64,000 nt of DNA from Paracoccus fontiphilus (GTDB lineage: Bacteria > Pseudomonadota > Alphaproteobacteria > Rhodobacterales > Rhodobacteraceae), in contig NZ_JAFNAW010000002.1 in assembly GCF_017356265.1 (NCBI RefSeq), positions 62,001-126,000 on the forward strand, read 5' to 3'. The translations under genes and the position numbers were made by a program. Positions 9,481 through 18,783 of the stretch are shown piece after piece. The notes beneath the pieces were generated by a model. The model made no database searches, was not told where the DNA came from, and worked only from the letters and a program-made list of their open reading frames with translations. Every line of letters starts with the position of its first letter. The first letter of the stretch is position 1.

Positions 9481-10005
9481 TCAATAGATATAGCGGATCT
9501 GCTCCAGCCAGAACCGCTCGATCCGGCGGCTTTGCAGGTTCACCTGCTCCAAGGGCGGGTCCTCCAGCACGCCGGACATCGCCAGGCCTTCGGCATGGCG
9601 CAGGAACAGCCGGTGGACCATGTCGCGGATCGCCTGGCCTTCGCCCGTCAGCTTGACCCGCACGGACCGGCGGTCCATGTCGCTGCGTTCGTGATGGACA
9701 TAGCCCATCGTCACCAGCTTCTTCAGATTATAACTGACATTCGACCCCTGATACATGCCGCGGGACCGCAACTCGCCCGCCGACACCTCGGATTCACCGA
9801 GATTGTACAGGATCATCGCCTGCACCGGGGTCAGGTCATGCTGGCCAAGGCGTTCGAATTCGTCCTTGACCAGATCCAGCATCAGCCGGTGCAGGCGCTC
9901 AAGAAGCTGGAGAGTTTCCAGATAGGATTCGGTCGTGTCCGCCAAGTCAGGCAGGGCCTGAACGTCGGCCTGGGGGCGCATGTCGCGCGGTGCGGGGGAA
10001 ATCAT
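9481..10005 (-). CDS. MarR-family winged-helix regulator, LdtR/PetP type
   Basis: A regulator of about 174 residues. After a short N-terminal tail it has TESYLETLQLLERLHRLM, then the winged-helix core with SAGELRSRGMYQGSN as recognition region and RSDMDRRSVRVKLT as the wing. The QGSNVSYNLKKL pattern is typical of the LdtR/PetP subgroup of Alphaproteobacteria, which has been tied to envelope (L,D-transpeptidase) and stress control. ATGs at 10035, 10005 and 9981 are in frame; I prefer 10005 without strong evidence. The gene follows sdhE on the same strand. Regulon and ligand are not visible. Confidence 0.82.
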   Translation of the reverse strand: MISPAPRDMRPQADVQALPDLADTTESYLETLQLLERLHRLMLDLVKDEFERLGQHDLTPVQAMILYNLGESEVSAGELRSRGMYQGSNVSYNLKKLVTMGYVHHERSDMDRRSVRVKLTGEGQAIRDMVHRLFLRHAEGLAMSGVLEDPPLEQVNLQSRRIERFWLEQIRYIY

Positions 10006-10109
10006 GGCGTCTCGCGGTCCTGATTTGTTCCTCATGACCGCAGCATTGCCCCAAAATCCAAAATCTTCAGTTAATGCAACGCAACTTGTCGTAGATATTG
10101 GAGAAAATT

Positions 10110-10400
10110 TTAGCGAACGGGCTTCAGCCGGTGCGACGCATGTTCGGCGATCCTGTCCAGCATGGGCGAAAGACCCGCCGGCCCGCGATTGTCGCCGCCA
10201 TTGATCCGGGCGGTCACCCACAGGTACAGATCCTGGTCGTTTTCCGTCAGCACGGCCTCGTAGGCATCCAGATCCTGCAGGGAAAGCTCGGCCAGGGGGC
10301 CATCGGCGAAATGGCCCAGGATCAGGTCCATTTCCTTCATTCCACGCCGCCAGCTGCGCATCTTGAGGCGGCGCAGGCGAATCTCGGCTGTTTCGGACAT
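10110..10400 (-). CDS. sdhE: Succinate dehydrogenase flavinylation factor SdhE
   Basis: A 96-residue helical SdhE/DUF339 protein. It carries the diagnostic RGMKEMDLIL motif near residues 19-28 and the DLYLWVTAR segment. SdhE promotes covalent FAD attachment to SdhA. The C-terminal tail (about residues 65-96) is less conserved. It is divergent from the aminotransferase gene and upstream of the LdtR-like gene, not next to sdhCDAB in this window. Confidence 0.92.
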   Translation of the reverse strand: MSETAEIRLRRLKMRSWRRGMKEMDLILGHFADGPLAELSLQDLDAYEAVLTENDQDLYLWVTARINGGDNRGPAGLSPMLDRIAEHASHRLKPVR

Positions 10401-10457
10401 GTGTCGTTCCTTCCAGGGCGCGACGGCGCGCTTGTCGTTCGTGATCCGGCAGCATAA

Positions 10458-11699
<1,242 letters not shown>

Positions 11700-11745
11700 C
11701 CCTTTGGCCCGCGCGTTAGTCGCGACAGGCACAAGGGAGACAAGA

Positions 11746-12129
11746 ATGCTCAACCACAATGCAATGGTCGTCGTGGCCGATGGCCATTCCGCAACGCTGT
11801 TCCGCAACAGCGCCAAGCACGGGATCGACCTGACCGAGGCCGAGCGGCTTACGCCCGAGAGCCTGGACCAGCAGAAGACGGACGACGGCGCGCCGGCCAT
11901 CGTTCCCGGCGGCGAGGATGCCGCGACTTTTGCAAGCCAGTTGGCCGATCACCTGAACGCCATGGCCTTGAAGCACAAGTTCGATGATATCGTGGTGATT
12001 GCCGATCCGTCGACGCTGGGAATCCTGCGCAAGCGGTATCACAAGGAACTGCAGTTCCGCCTGCGCAAGGAAATCGCCAAGAACCTGACCAATTCGGACC
12101 TGAGCGCCATCGAGGACGCCTTGGCCTGA
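11746..12129 (+). CDS. Host attachment family protein
   Basis: A 127-residue protein of the family annotated as required for attachment to host cells (Host_attach). It has the characteristic start MVVVADGHSATLF, a middle ADHLN region and VVIADPSTLGILR followed by a basic helix. An AAGGGAG site precedes the ATG at 11746; the earlier in-frame start lacks family similarity. The family name rests on plant-associated bacteria and the molecular function is unknown. The fold resembles bacterial eRF1-like domains, which is inference. Confidence 0.78.
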   Translation: MLNHNAMVVVADGHSATLFRNSAKHGIDLTEAERLTPESLDQQKTDDGAPAIVPGGEDAATFASQLADHLNAMALKHKFDDIVVIADPSTLGILRKRYHKELQFRLRKEIAKNLTNSDLSAIEDALA

Positions 12130-12138
12130 TCCGCCCCT

Positions 12139-12164
12139 GCGCCGCCCCCTGTTCAGGGCGGCGC
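12139..12164. terminator. Hairpin between convergent genes
   Basis: Nine-base perfect stem GCGCCGCCC / GGGCGGCGC with an 8-base loop, lying between the host-attachment gene and the end of the hydroxybutyrate dehydrogenase gene. There is no long U tract on either strand, so it may be a weak bidirectional terminator. Confidence 0.5.
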
Positions 12165-12946
12165 TATTGCGCCGTCCAGCCGCCGTCCACGCTGATCGTC
12201 GTTCCGGTGATCTGGGCCGCCGCGTCGCTGCACAGGAAGACGGCCGTGTCCCCCATCTGCTCGACCGTGGCGAATTCCTTGGACGGCTGACGTTCCAGCA
12301 TGACGTTCCTGATCACCTCGTCGCGCGTCATGTTGTATTCCTTCATCGTGTCCGGGATCTGCGCCTCGACCAGCGGCGTCAGGACATAGCCGGGGCAGAT
12401 CGCGTTGCAGGTGATCTGCTCCTTGGCGGTTTCCAGCGCAGTCACCTTGGTGAATCCCACCAGACCATGCTTCGCCGCGACATAGGCCGACTTGTAGGCG
12501 CTTGCCGTCATGCCGTGCGCCGAGGCGATGTTGACGATCCGCCCCCAACCGGCCTTGCGCATCATCGGAAGCGCCGCCGCCGTCGTGTGAAAGGCCGAGG
12601 TCAGGTTGATGGCGATGATCGAATCCCACTTGTCGGTCGGAAAGTCGGGAATCGCCGCCACATGCTGGATGCCGGCGTTGTTGACCAGGATGTCGCAGCG
12701 GCCCGCCTGCCCGATCAGCGCGCGGCATTCGTCACTTCTTGACATGTCGGCCTTTATATATCTGACGCTTACGTCATGTTCCTCAGCCAGTTTCCGGGCA
12801 AGCGCATGATCTTCCTCGCGGTCCGAGAAGCTGTTAAGCACGATGTCGGCGCCCGCCCGGGCCAGCCGATGCGCCACGCCCAGGCCGATACCCGAGTTAG
12901 AACCCGTCACGATTGCCGTTCTACCCCTTAGAAACTTCTCGAACAT
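12164..12946 (-). CDS. 3-hydroxybutyrate dehydrogenase (SDR family)
   Basis: A 260-residue short-chain dehydrogenase. The NAD site is TGSNSGIGLG, followed by NNAG, the catalytic Ser in NIASAHG and the YxxxK motif in SAYVAAKHG, then the ICPGYVLTPLV segment typical of D-3-hydroxybutyrate dehydrogenases. It would oxidise 3-hydroxybutyrate to acetoacetate in ketone-body or polyhydroxybutyrate turnover. I use the ATG at 12946 because GGAGGGG precedes it. The gene is monocistronic; a candidate small RNA with its own terminator lies just upstream on the same strand. Confidence 0.9.
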   Translation of the reverse strand: MFEKFLRGRTAIVTGSNSGIGLGVAHRLARAGADIVLNSFSDREEDHALARKLAEEHDVSVRYIKADMSRSDECRALIGQAGRCDILVNNAGIQHVAAIPDFPTDKWDSIIAINLTSAFHTTAAALPMMRKAGWGRIVNIASAHGMTASAYKSAYVAAKHGLVGFTKVTALETAKEQITCNAICPGYVLTPLVEAQIPDTMKEYNMTRDEVIRNVMLERQPSKEFATVEQMGDTAVFLCSDAAAQITGTTISVDGGWTAQ

Positions 12947-13017
12947 CGCCCCTCCACCATCGCTGATCGTCATGTCCGGGCATTGTCGATGGCCCGGTTT
13001 GCAGCCGCAGAATGGGC

Positions 13018-13092
13018 AAAAAAAAACGCCCGCACAAGGCGGGCGCTAGTCATGAGGCAGGTTTCATACAGGCAAGAAACCTATCGAGCAGT
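13018..13092 (-). ncRNA. Candidate small RNA with intrinsic terminator
   Basis: On the minus strand a promoter-like pair is followed by about 75 bases holding two hairpins. Hairpin 1 has a 7-bp perfect stem (13059-13065 with 13076-13082, loop 10). Hairpin 2 is a 7-bp GC stem (13027-13033 with 13039-13045) followed by nine U residues (13018-13026). No gene lies upstream on this strand: the next gene is on the plus strand. The terminator therefore has no protein-coding transcript to end and should serve this RNA. No ORF of useful length is present. Identity with a named Rhodobacterales sRNA could not be tested. Confidence 0.6.
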
Positions 13093-13098
13093 AAGGTA

Positions 13099-13127
13099 TT
13101 TATACGCCAATGCCCGCCAGAGTCCAA
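13099..13127 (-). promoter_or_regulatory. Sigma-70-like promoter of the small RNA candidate
   Basis: TTGGAC at 13127-13122 and TATAAA at 13104-13099 are separated by exactly 17 bases on the minus strand. The -10 is 5 of 6 to consensus and the -35 keeps the TTG core. A start near 13092 gives an RNA ending at the terminator. Confidence 0.5.
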
Positions 13128-13211
13128 CGAATAAGTCTCACCTGCCATTGACGATCTTCATCCGAGTTTGTTGAAATTGTACCGAAAACAAAAAAATCGA
13201 GCGGTCGGGCA

Positions 13212-15074
13212 ATGCAAATCTTAAGAAACCTTAACAAATCCGCGACTATGCGCGCTTTGCCCCTGATTTTCGGGGCTTTTTCAGGTGTTGCATCTATGCC
13301 GCTTTCAGCATGGGCCGAACCGTCCCACGCCCTTGCCATGTATGGAGAACCGGCGCTATCGGAGGGATTCACCGTCCTGCCCTATGCAAATCCGGATGCG
13401 CCCAGGGCAGGAACGATTCGTCTGGCCGAACCCGGCGGTTTTGATTCGCTGAAGCCTTGGGTTCTGAAAGGCAATGCCGCCTGGGCGGTGGGGGTCCATG
13501 TCACCGAAACCCTCATGTACCGGACCCTGGACGAGCCCTTTACCCTTTACGGGCTGCTTGCCCAATCCGTGGATGTCGCGCCGGACCGCGGCTGGGTGGA
13601 ATTCACGCTGCGGCCCGAAGCGCGGTTTTCCGACGGCACGCCCGTCACCGTCGAGGACGTAATGTGGTCCTATGAGACCTTGGGCACGCAGGGGCATCCC
13701 CGCTATCACGGCGCCTGGTCCAAGGTCGCATCGATGGAACAGACCGGAGAACGCAGCCTTCGCATCACCTTCAGCGAAAAGGACCGCGAACTGCCGATGC
13801 TGATGGGAATGCGCCCGGTCCTGAAGAAGGCCCAGTGGCAGGGCAAGGACTTTTCCGCGTCGAGCCTCGAGGCGCCGATCGGATCAGGGCCGTATCTGGT
13901 CGACGCCGTTGATCCCGGCCGCTCGATCACGTTCCGGCGCAATCCCGATTACTGGGGCCGCGACCTTGCGGTGAACCGCGGTCGCAACAACCTTGACGTC
14001 ATCCGCTATGACTACTTCGGCGACGCCAATGCCATGTTCGAGGCCTTCAAGGCGGGCGAGGTCACGGTCTGGCGGGAACTTTCTGCCCTGAAATGGGACC
14101 GTGACTACAATTTTCCCCTGATCCAGCGGGGCGACGCCGTCAAGGCCGAGATCCCGCACGCCCGCCCCTCCGGCATCATGGGCCTGGTGATGAACACCCG
14201 CAATCCGCTGTTTGCCGACTGGCGCGTGCGGCAGGCCATGATCGAGGCGTTCAACTTCCGCTTCATCAACGCGACGCTGAACGGCGGCAAGGACAAGCGC
14301 ATCACCTCGTATTTCGCGAACTCGGACCTGGCGATGCTGCCCGGCCCCGCCACGGGGCACGAGGCGGAGCTGTTGCAGCCCTTCGCCGCCGAGCTGCCGC
14401 CGGGAACCATCGAGGGATACACCCTGCCCGAGGGGTCGGACCGCGCCCTTGACCGCGCCGGCCTGCGCCGTTCCATACAGCTTCTGGCCGAGGCGGGATG
14501 GACGGTGCGCGACGGCGTGCTGCAGAACGCCGAGGGCCGGCCCTTCGCCTTCGAAATCCTCTTGAACCAGTCCGGCACCGCCATGCGGACCGCGTCGGAA
14601 ACCCAGCAGATCGCCGACATCTATGTCCAGGCGCTGCGGAATCTGGGGATGCAGACGCGGATCACGCTGCTGGACCCGGCGCAGTTCGTGCAGCGCACCA
14701 ACGCCTTTCAGTTCGACATGACTTGGTATGAACGCGCGCTCTCGCTGTCGCCGGGGAACGAACAGCTGCTTTACTGGGGATCAGCCGCCGCCGACCAGCC
14801 GGGCAGCCGCAACTGGATGGGGATGAAAAGCCCCGCTGCCGAGGCCGTGATCGCCGAGATGGTGAATTCCGAATCCGAGGCTGATTTTACCTCATCGGTC
14901 CGTGCCTTGGATCGAATCCTGACTGCCGGGCGTTACGTGATACCGGTGGGATACTCGCCGGTCTCGCGGCTGGCTCATGCGGCGGACCTGCGGTATCCTG
15001 TCCAAACAACGCCACTCTACGGAGATTGGCCGGGCTTCATGCCCGAGCTTTGGTGGCAGGAGGCAGAGGAATGA
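13212..15074 (+). CDS. ABC transporter periplasmic peptide-binding protein (SBP_bac_5 family)
   Basis: A 620-residue exported substrate-binding protein similar to YejA/oligopeptide binders. A signal peptide ends around residue 35 (SAWAEP). The SBP_bac_5 core has FTVLPYANPDAPRAG near the mature N-terminus, FTLRPEARFSDG, APIGSGPYLVD, DYWGRDL and the C-terminal FDMTWYERALS. The start is at 13212 or 13248; both give a usable signal peptide. No permease or ATPase genes follow. Instead its stop overlaps an entericidin gene (ATGA) and then a CsbD-like gene, an unusual partnership. Confidence 0.85.
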   Translation: MQILRNLNKSATMRALPLIFGAFSGVASMPLSAWAEPSHALAMYGEPALSEGFTVLPYANPDAPRAGTIRLAEPGGFDSLKPWVLKGNAAWAVGVHVTETLMYRTLDEPFTLYGLLAQSVDVAPDRGWVEFTLRPEARFSDGTPVTVEDVMWSYETLGTQGHPRYHGAWSKVASMEQTGERSLRITFSEKDRELPMLMGMRPVLKKAQWQGKDFSASSLEAPIGSGPYLVDAVDPGRSITFRRNPDYWGRDLAVNRGRNNLDVIRYDYFGDANAMFEAFKAGEVTVWRELSALKWDRDYNFPLIQRGDAVKAEIPHARPSGIMGLVMNTRNPLFADWRVRQAMIEAFNFRFINATLNGGKDKRITSYFANSDLAMLPGPATGHEAELLQPFAAELPPGTIEGYTLPEGSDRALDRAGLRRSIQLLAEAGWTVRDGVLQNAEGRPFAFEILLNQSGTAMRTASETQQIADIYVQALRNLGMQTRITLLDPAQFVQRTNAFQFDMTWYERALSLSPGNEQLLYWGSAAADQPGSRNWMGMKSPAAEAVIAEMVNSESEADFTSSVRALDRILTAGRYVIPVGYSPVSRLAHAADLRYPVQTTPLYGDWPGFMPELWWQEAEE

Positions 15075-15199
15075 AAGCAGTGATGGTCACATTGCTGGCC
15101 TGCGGTTTGCTGGCTGGCTGCAACACGGTTGCCGGGGTCGGAGAAGACATCACCGGCATCGCAACTTGGGCGCAATCGTCGATGGGAGGCGGCTACTGA
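15071..15199 (+). CDS. Entericidin A/B-family small lipoprotein
   Basis: A 42-residue peptide. It has a hydrophobic signal and a lipobox LLAGC with the lipidated Cys17, followed by NTVAGVGEDI, the signature of entericidins. The tail ends SSMGGGY. The ATG overlaps the stop of the upstream peptide-binding protein and its stop overlaps the next ATG, so all three are likely translationally coupled. Entericidins are small membrane lipoproteins induced by stress or stationary phase in enterics; in Alphaproteobacteria the role is open. Confidence 0.85.
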   Translation: MKAVMVTLLACGLLAGCNTVAGVGEDITGIATWAQSSMGGGY

Positions 15200-15540
15200 T
15201 GAAATGGCACCACGTGCAGGAAAACTGGGCCGCCTTCTACGAGGCCATCGTCGAGAAATGGCCTGATGTCGACGAAGCCGACCTGGATGAAATCGACGGC
15301 GATCAGCGCGCCTTCGTGGCCTACCTCGCCGAGGCGACCGGCCAGGAAGCCTCCGAGATCCGCGAGGAAGTCCGCGAATGGCTTGCCGGAGAAATCCCCT
15401 CGGACGTGGTCATGGACCCCAACCACGACAATCACTCGATCGCGCTGAGCGGCAAATACGTCAACGAGGGCGAGGACGAATACTCCGACGACGCCCGCTT
15501 CGGGGACGATGACGAGTATCCCAACGACGGCGACAACTAG
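15199..15540 (+). CDS. CsbD-like stress protein with acidic tail
   Basis: A 113-residue soluble protein. Residues 1-65 follow the CsbD/YjbJ pattern: MKWHHVQENW start, a middle ADLDEIDGDQ and EVREWLAGEIPSD. The last 40 residues are strongly acidic and low in complexity (EDEYSDDARFGDDDEYP), which is not part of standard CsbD. It begins inside the entericidin stop. CsbD family members are general-stress proteins without a known mechanism. A YnfA gene converges four bases downstream. Confidence 0.7.
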   Translation: MKWHHVQENWAAFYEAIVEKWPDVDEADLDEIDGDQRAFVAYLAEATGQEASEIREEVREWLAGEIPSDVVMDPNHDNHSIALSGKYVNEGEDEYSDDARFGDDDEYPNDGDN

Positions 15541-15543
15541 GGA

Positions 15544-15870
15544 TCAGACGCCGCGCGGCCCCCACAGGATCAGCGCTGCGCCCGCCAGGCAGATCGCGGC
15601 GCCCGCAAGATCCCACTGATCGGGCCGCCGCCCCTCGATCAGCCACAACCATGACAGCGAGGCGGCGATGTAGACGCCGCCATAGGCGGCATAGGCGCGT
15701 CCGGCGTGATCTGCCGGGGCAAGCGACAGCAGCCACGCGAACAGCGCCAGAGACGCCATTCCAGGCGCCAGCCACAGCGCAGACCGCCCCAGCCGGAACC
15801 AGGCCCAGAATGCAAAGCATCCGGCTATTTCCGCCAGGGCGGCAAGGATATAGAGGGCGACGGTCTGCAT
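15544..15870 (-). CDS. YnfA/UPF0060 family small membrane protein
   Basis: A 108-residue protein with four predicted membrane helices, including [14 protein letters not shown], the conserved [13 protein letters not shown] segment and the [17 protein letters not shown] final helix. It belongs to UPF0060, a family related to small multidrug-resistance exporters. I start at the ATG at 15870; the GTG one codon earlier is possible. It converges on the CsbD-like gene. Substrate unknown. Confidence 0.9.
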   Translation of the reverse strand: MQTVALYILAALAEIAGCFAFWAWFRLGRSALWLAPGMASLALFAWLLSLAPADHAGRAYAAYGGVYIAASLSWLWLIEGRRPDQWDLAGAAICLAGAALILWGPRGV

Positions 15871-15986
15871 CACGTCGCCGGATACCGCAACCTGCCCGCA
15901 GCGTCCACGGCCCTTTCCAGTTGCAACAAGCGCCGGGGTCTGTCAGATGCACCCCGACGGAAAGGCATGATCAGGGAACCGTCGCC

Positions 15987-16874
15987 ATGAACCGCACCGT
16001 GAAGATCGCTGTCGGCAGCATCGTGGTCGGGATTGTCGTCCTGGGGCTCAAGACGCTGGCCTGGCGGGTGACGGGCTCGGTTGCGCTGCTGTCCGACGCC
16101 CTGGAAAGCACGGTCAACGTCGCGACCGCCCTGGCCGCGCTGATCGCCATCCGCATCGCCCAGCGGCCTGCGGACCAGGGCCACCCCTACGGGCATCACA
16201 AGGCCGAGTTCCTCAGCGCCGTACTGGAAGGCGTGATGATCATCGTCGCCGCCCTGCTGATCCTGGAGGAAGCCTTTCGCGGCATCATGGAGCCGCAGGC
16301 GCTGGATGCCCCGGTCGAGGGGCTGCTCATCAACGTCGCCGCCAGCACGATCAATGCGGGGTGGTGCTGGGTGCTGCTGAACCAGGGCCGCAGATTGAAA
16401 TCACCCGCCCTTGTCGCTGACGGCAGGCACCTGCTGTCGGATGTGGTCACCTCGATCGGGGTGATCGGGGGGGTCCTTCTGGCGATCGTCACCGGCCACG
16501 CCATCCTGGACCCGATCCTGGCGGCGGCGGTCGCGGTCAACATCCTGTGGTCCGGTTGGAAGGTGATGACCGCTTCGCTGGGCGGGCTGATGGACCAGGC
16601 GGTGCCGGACGATACGTTGCACGCGATCCGCAGCACCATCTCGGACCAGGCGCATGGGGCGATCGAGGCGCATGACCTGCGCACCCGCCATGCCGGCAGC
16701 ATGACCTTCATCGACTTCCATCTGGTGGTGGACGGCGAAACCTCGGTGTCCGAGGCCCATGCGATCTGCGACCGGATCGAGGCCGCACTGAAGCGCCGCC
16801 TGGACGACGCGCAGATCACCATCCATGTCGAACCTGAACACAAGGCCAAGCATTCGGGCGTGCTGGTTCTCTAG
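15987..16874 (+). CDS. Cation diffusion facilitator family transporter
   Basis: A 295-residue CDF exporter with about six membrane segments and a C-terminal cytoplasmic metal-binding domain. Metal-site residues are visible in helix 2 (LLSDALEST) and helix 5 (ADGRHLLSDVVTS, HxxxD type). HPYGHHKAEF marks the first cytoplasmic loop. The C-terminal domain carries DFHLVVDG and ITIHVEPE. Such proteins exchange Zn, Fe, Co or Ni for protons; the cation is not determined. Its stop shares the four bases CTAG with the convergent exonuclease gene. Confidence 0.92.
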   Translation: MNRTVKIAVGSIVVGIVVLGLKTLAWRVTGSVALLSDALESTVNVATALAALIAIRIAQRPADQGHPYGHHKAEFLSAVLEGVMIIVAALLILEEAFRGIMEPQALDAPVEGLLINVAASTINAGWCWVLLNQGRRLKSPALVADGRHLLSDVVTSIGVIGGVLLAIVTGHAILDPILAAAVAVNILWSGWKVMTASLGGLMDQAVPDDTLHAIRSTISDQAHGAIEAHDLRTRHAGSMTFIDFHLVVDGETSVSEAHAICDRIEAALKRRLDDAQITIHVEPEHKAKHSGVLVL

Positions 16875-17656
16875 GCGGCCAGCCGCACCCAGACGGGAAC
16901 GTGGTCGCTGGGCTTTTCACCCGCGCGGGCTTCCTTGTCGATGCCGGTTTCGACCAGCAGGTCGGCTGCCTGCGGCGACAGCAGCAGGTGGTCGATGCGG
17001 ATGCCGTCGTCCCGGGACCATGACCCGGCCTGATAGTCCCAGAAGGTGAACGGCCCGCGCGTGGCCCAGGGGTCGCGGATGCGCACGGCATCGGTCCAGC
17101 CCTGGTTGACGATCCGCCGGAAGGCCGCGCGGCTTTCCGGCAGGAACAGCGCGTCATCCACCCAGGCCTGCGGTCGGGCGGCGTCGCGCGGCTCGGGGAT
17201 GATGTTGAAATCCCCCAGCATCACCACCGGCATCTCGCTGGCCAGCAGTTCGGCCCCGCGCTGGCGCAGGCGCTCCATCCAGGCCAGCTTGTAATCGTAT
17301 TTCGGCCCCGGCGCGGGGTTGCCGTTGGGCAGATACAGCCCGGCGATGCGGACCGCCTGCGCGCCCACCACCGTCGCCTCGATGTAGCGGGCCTGTTCGT
17401 CCGTGTCGTCGCCGGCAAGGCCGCGCGTCACGTCCTCCAGCGGCAGCTTCGACAGGATCGCCACGCCGTTGAAGCCCTTCTGGCCGTGGGTTTCCACCGT
17501 CCAGCCCAGATCCTCGAAATGGGCGCGGGGAAAACCCTCGTCCACGGACTTGATCTCCTGCAGGACGACCAGATCGGCCGCCGATCCCGCCAGCCAGTCG
17601 GTCAGCGCCTGGATGCGGGCCTTGACGCCGTTGATGTTGAATGTCGCGATTTTCAT
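16871..17656 (-). CDS. xthA: Exodeoxyribonuclease III / AP endonuclease
   Basis: A 261-residue member of the exonuclease-endonuclease-phosphatase fold. Catalytic motifs are FNINGVKAR, LQEIKS with the metal-binding Glu, GLYLPNG, GDFNIIPEP and the terminal SDHVPVWV. RIDHLLLS is the usual late motif. It removes abasic sites and 3' blocks during base excision repair. I use the ATG at 17656, where similarity begins, rather than a 12-residue upstream extension. It converges with the CDF gene. Confidence 0.93.
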   Translation of the reverse strand: MKIATFNINGVKARIQALTDWLAGSAADLVVLQEIKSVDEGFPRAHFEDLGWTVETHGQKGFNGVAILSKLPLEDVTRGLAGDDTDEQARYIEATVVGAQAVRIAGLYLPNGNPAPGPKYDYKLAWMERLRQRGAELLASEMPVVMLGDFNIIPEPRDAARPQAWVDDALFLPESRAAFRRIVNQGWTDAVRIRDPWATRGPFTFWDYQAGSWSRDDGIRIDHLLLSPQAADLLVETGIDKEARAGEKPSDHVPVWVRLAA

Positions 17657-17720
17657 GGGCCGGATCATGGGCGACGGCGCAGCGATTGGCAACGGGGCGT
17701 CAAGCCGCTACCATCCTGCC

Positions 17721-18359
17721 ATGCCGCCCCTGTTCGCCCTGCTGGTGATGATCGCCCTTGCCCTGCCTGCCGCGGCCGAGGAACGGCCGGGCGCGGGTCT
17801 GCTGTGGAACCGCAGCGGCCTGCCCGCGACCCTGCCGCTTGTGGTCACGACCATGCCGGGGCAGGACTATGCCATCTTCCTTCGGAAACCCGACACCGAC
17901 AGCCGGGTGGTGGCCGGATACATCCATGGCGGAGAGCCCTTTCGGCTGCTGGTGCCGCCCGGCTCATGGGACATCAGCTTCGCCCATGGCCGTGACTGGC
18001 AGGGCGAGGACGAGTTGTTCGGACCGGAAACAGGATGGATCAGCCTTGACCGCCCCCTCGGGTTCGAAGCGGGGATCGCGCGCAGGCGCGGCCATATCAT
18101 CCGGCTGATCGAAGGCGACGGGGGGATCAAGGTTGCGTCGCGCGATCCGCTGGACATCTGCCAGGACCTGACCGTCACGACCGAGATCGTCAAGCGCGAC
18201 GAGGACCGCGAGGGGCTGAACATCTTGCCCGCGCCGGGCCTTGAGGATCTCCGCGACGACTTCGACACCTTCCCGCGCAACGACTTCAACCGGCTGCCCA
18301 CCCCCGGCCTGCGCCAGATCGAGACGGAACTGGACACCCGCAGCCGGATCTGCCCCTAG
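17721..18359 (+). CDS. Hypothetical exported protein
   Basis: A 212-residue protein with a cleavable signal (hydrophobic LFALLVMIALALPAAAEE, cleavage near residue 20). The mature part has no motif I recognise. It contains a beta-rich segment with PGSWDISFAHG and a charged C-terminal region with two similar short stretches, LPAPGLEDLRDDFDT and LPTPGLRQIETELDT, which look like an internal duplication. It lies divergent from xthA and convergent with the Fe-S carrier gene. Function unknown. Confidence 0.72.
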   Translation: MPPLFALLVMIALALPAAAEERPGAGLLWNRSGLPATLPLVVTTMPGQDYAIFLRKPDTDSRVVAGYIHGGEPFRLLVPPGSWDISFAHGRDWQGEDELFGPETGWISLDRPLGFEAGIARRRGHIIRLIEGDGGIKVASRDPLDICQDLTVTTEIVKRDEDREGLNILPAPGLEDLRDDFDTFPRNDFNRLPTPGLRQIETELDTRSRICP

Positions 18360-18383
18360 ATCGAAGCCCGGCGGCGAAGGCGG

Positions 18384-18707
18384 CTAGATCGAGAAGGACG
18401 TGCCGCAGCCGCAGCTGGACGAGGCGTTCGGGTTCTCGATCACGAAGCGCGCGCCGATCAGTTCGTCGGCAAAGTCGATGGTGGCCCCGGCCAGGTAGGG
18501 CAGCGAGACCGGGTCCACGACCACCTTCTGCCCTGCGCCTTCCAGAACCAGATCGTCCGACTCGGCCCGGTCCAAGCGGATGTCGTACTGGAAGCCCGAA
18601 CACCCCCCGCCAGAGACCGCCACGCGCAGGGGCCGGACGTCCCCCGAATCGTTGATCTCGGCCAGGCGGGCAAAGGCGCGTTCTGTGACTTTGGGCGGCA
18701 GGTTCAT
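18384..18707 (-). CDS. A-type iron-sulfur carrier protein (ErpA/IscA)
   Basis: A 107-residue HesB/IscA/ErpA protein. The three cysteine ligands are present: one in SGGGCSGFQY and two in the C-terminal SCGCGTSF. It accepts and delivers Fe-S clusters to apoproteins. The ATG at 18707 matches the family N-terminus (MNLPPKVTE). ErpA versus IscA cannot be separated by eye; the single location away from isc/suf genes favours ErpA. It is divergent from the dGTPase gene, as in related genomes. Confidence 0.9.
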   Translation of the reverse strand: MNLPPKVTERAFARLAEINDSGDVRPLRVAVSGGGCSGFQYDIRLDRAESDDLVLEGAGQKVVVDPVSLPYLAGATIDFADELIGARFVIENPNASSSCGCGTSFSI

Positions 18708-18783
18708 GGGGCGTTCCCGTTTTCGAAGGCCAGCCCTGAATATAGGGTCAACGGCACCTGTTGCAAGGAAGGCCCCTGCCACC

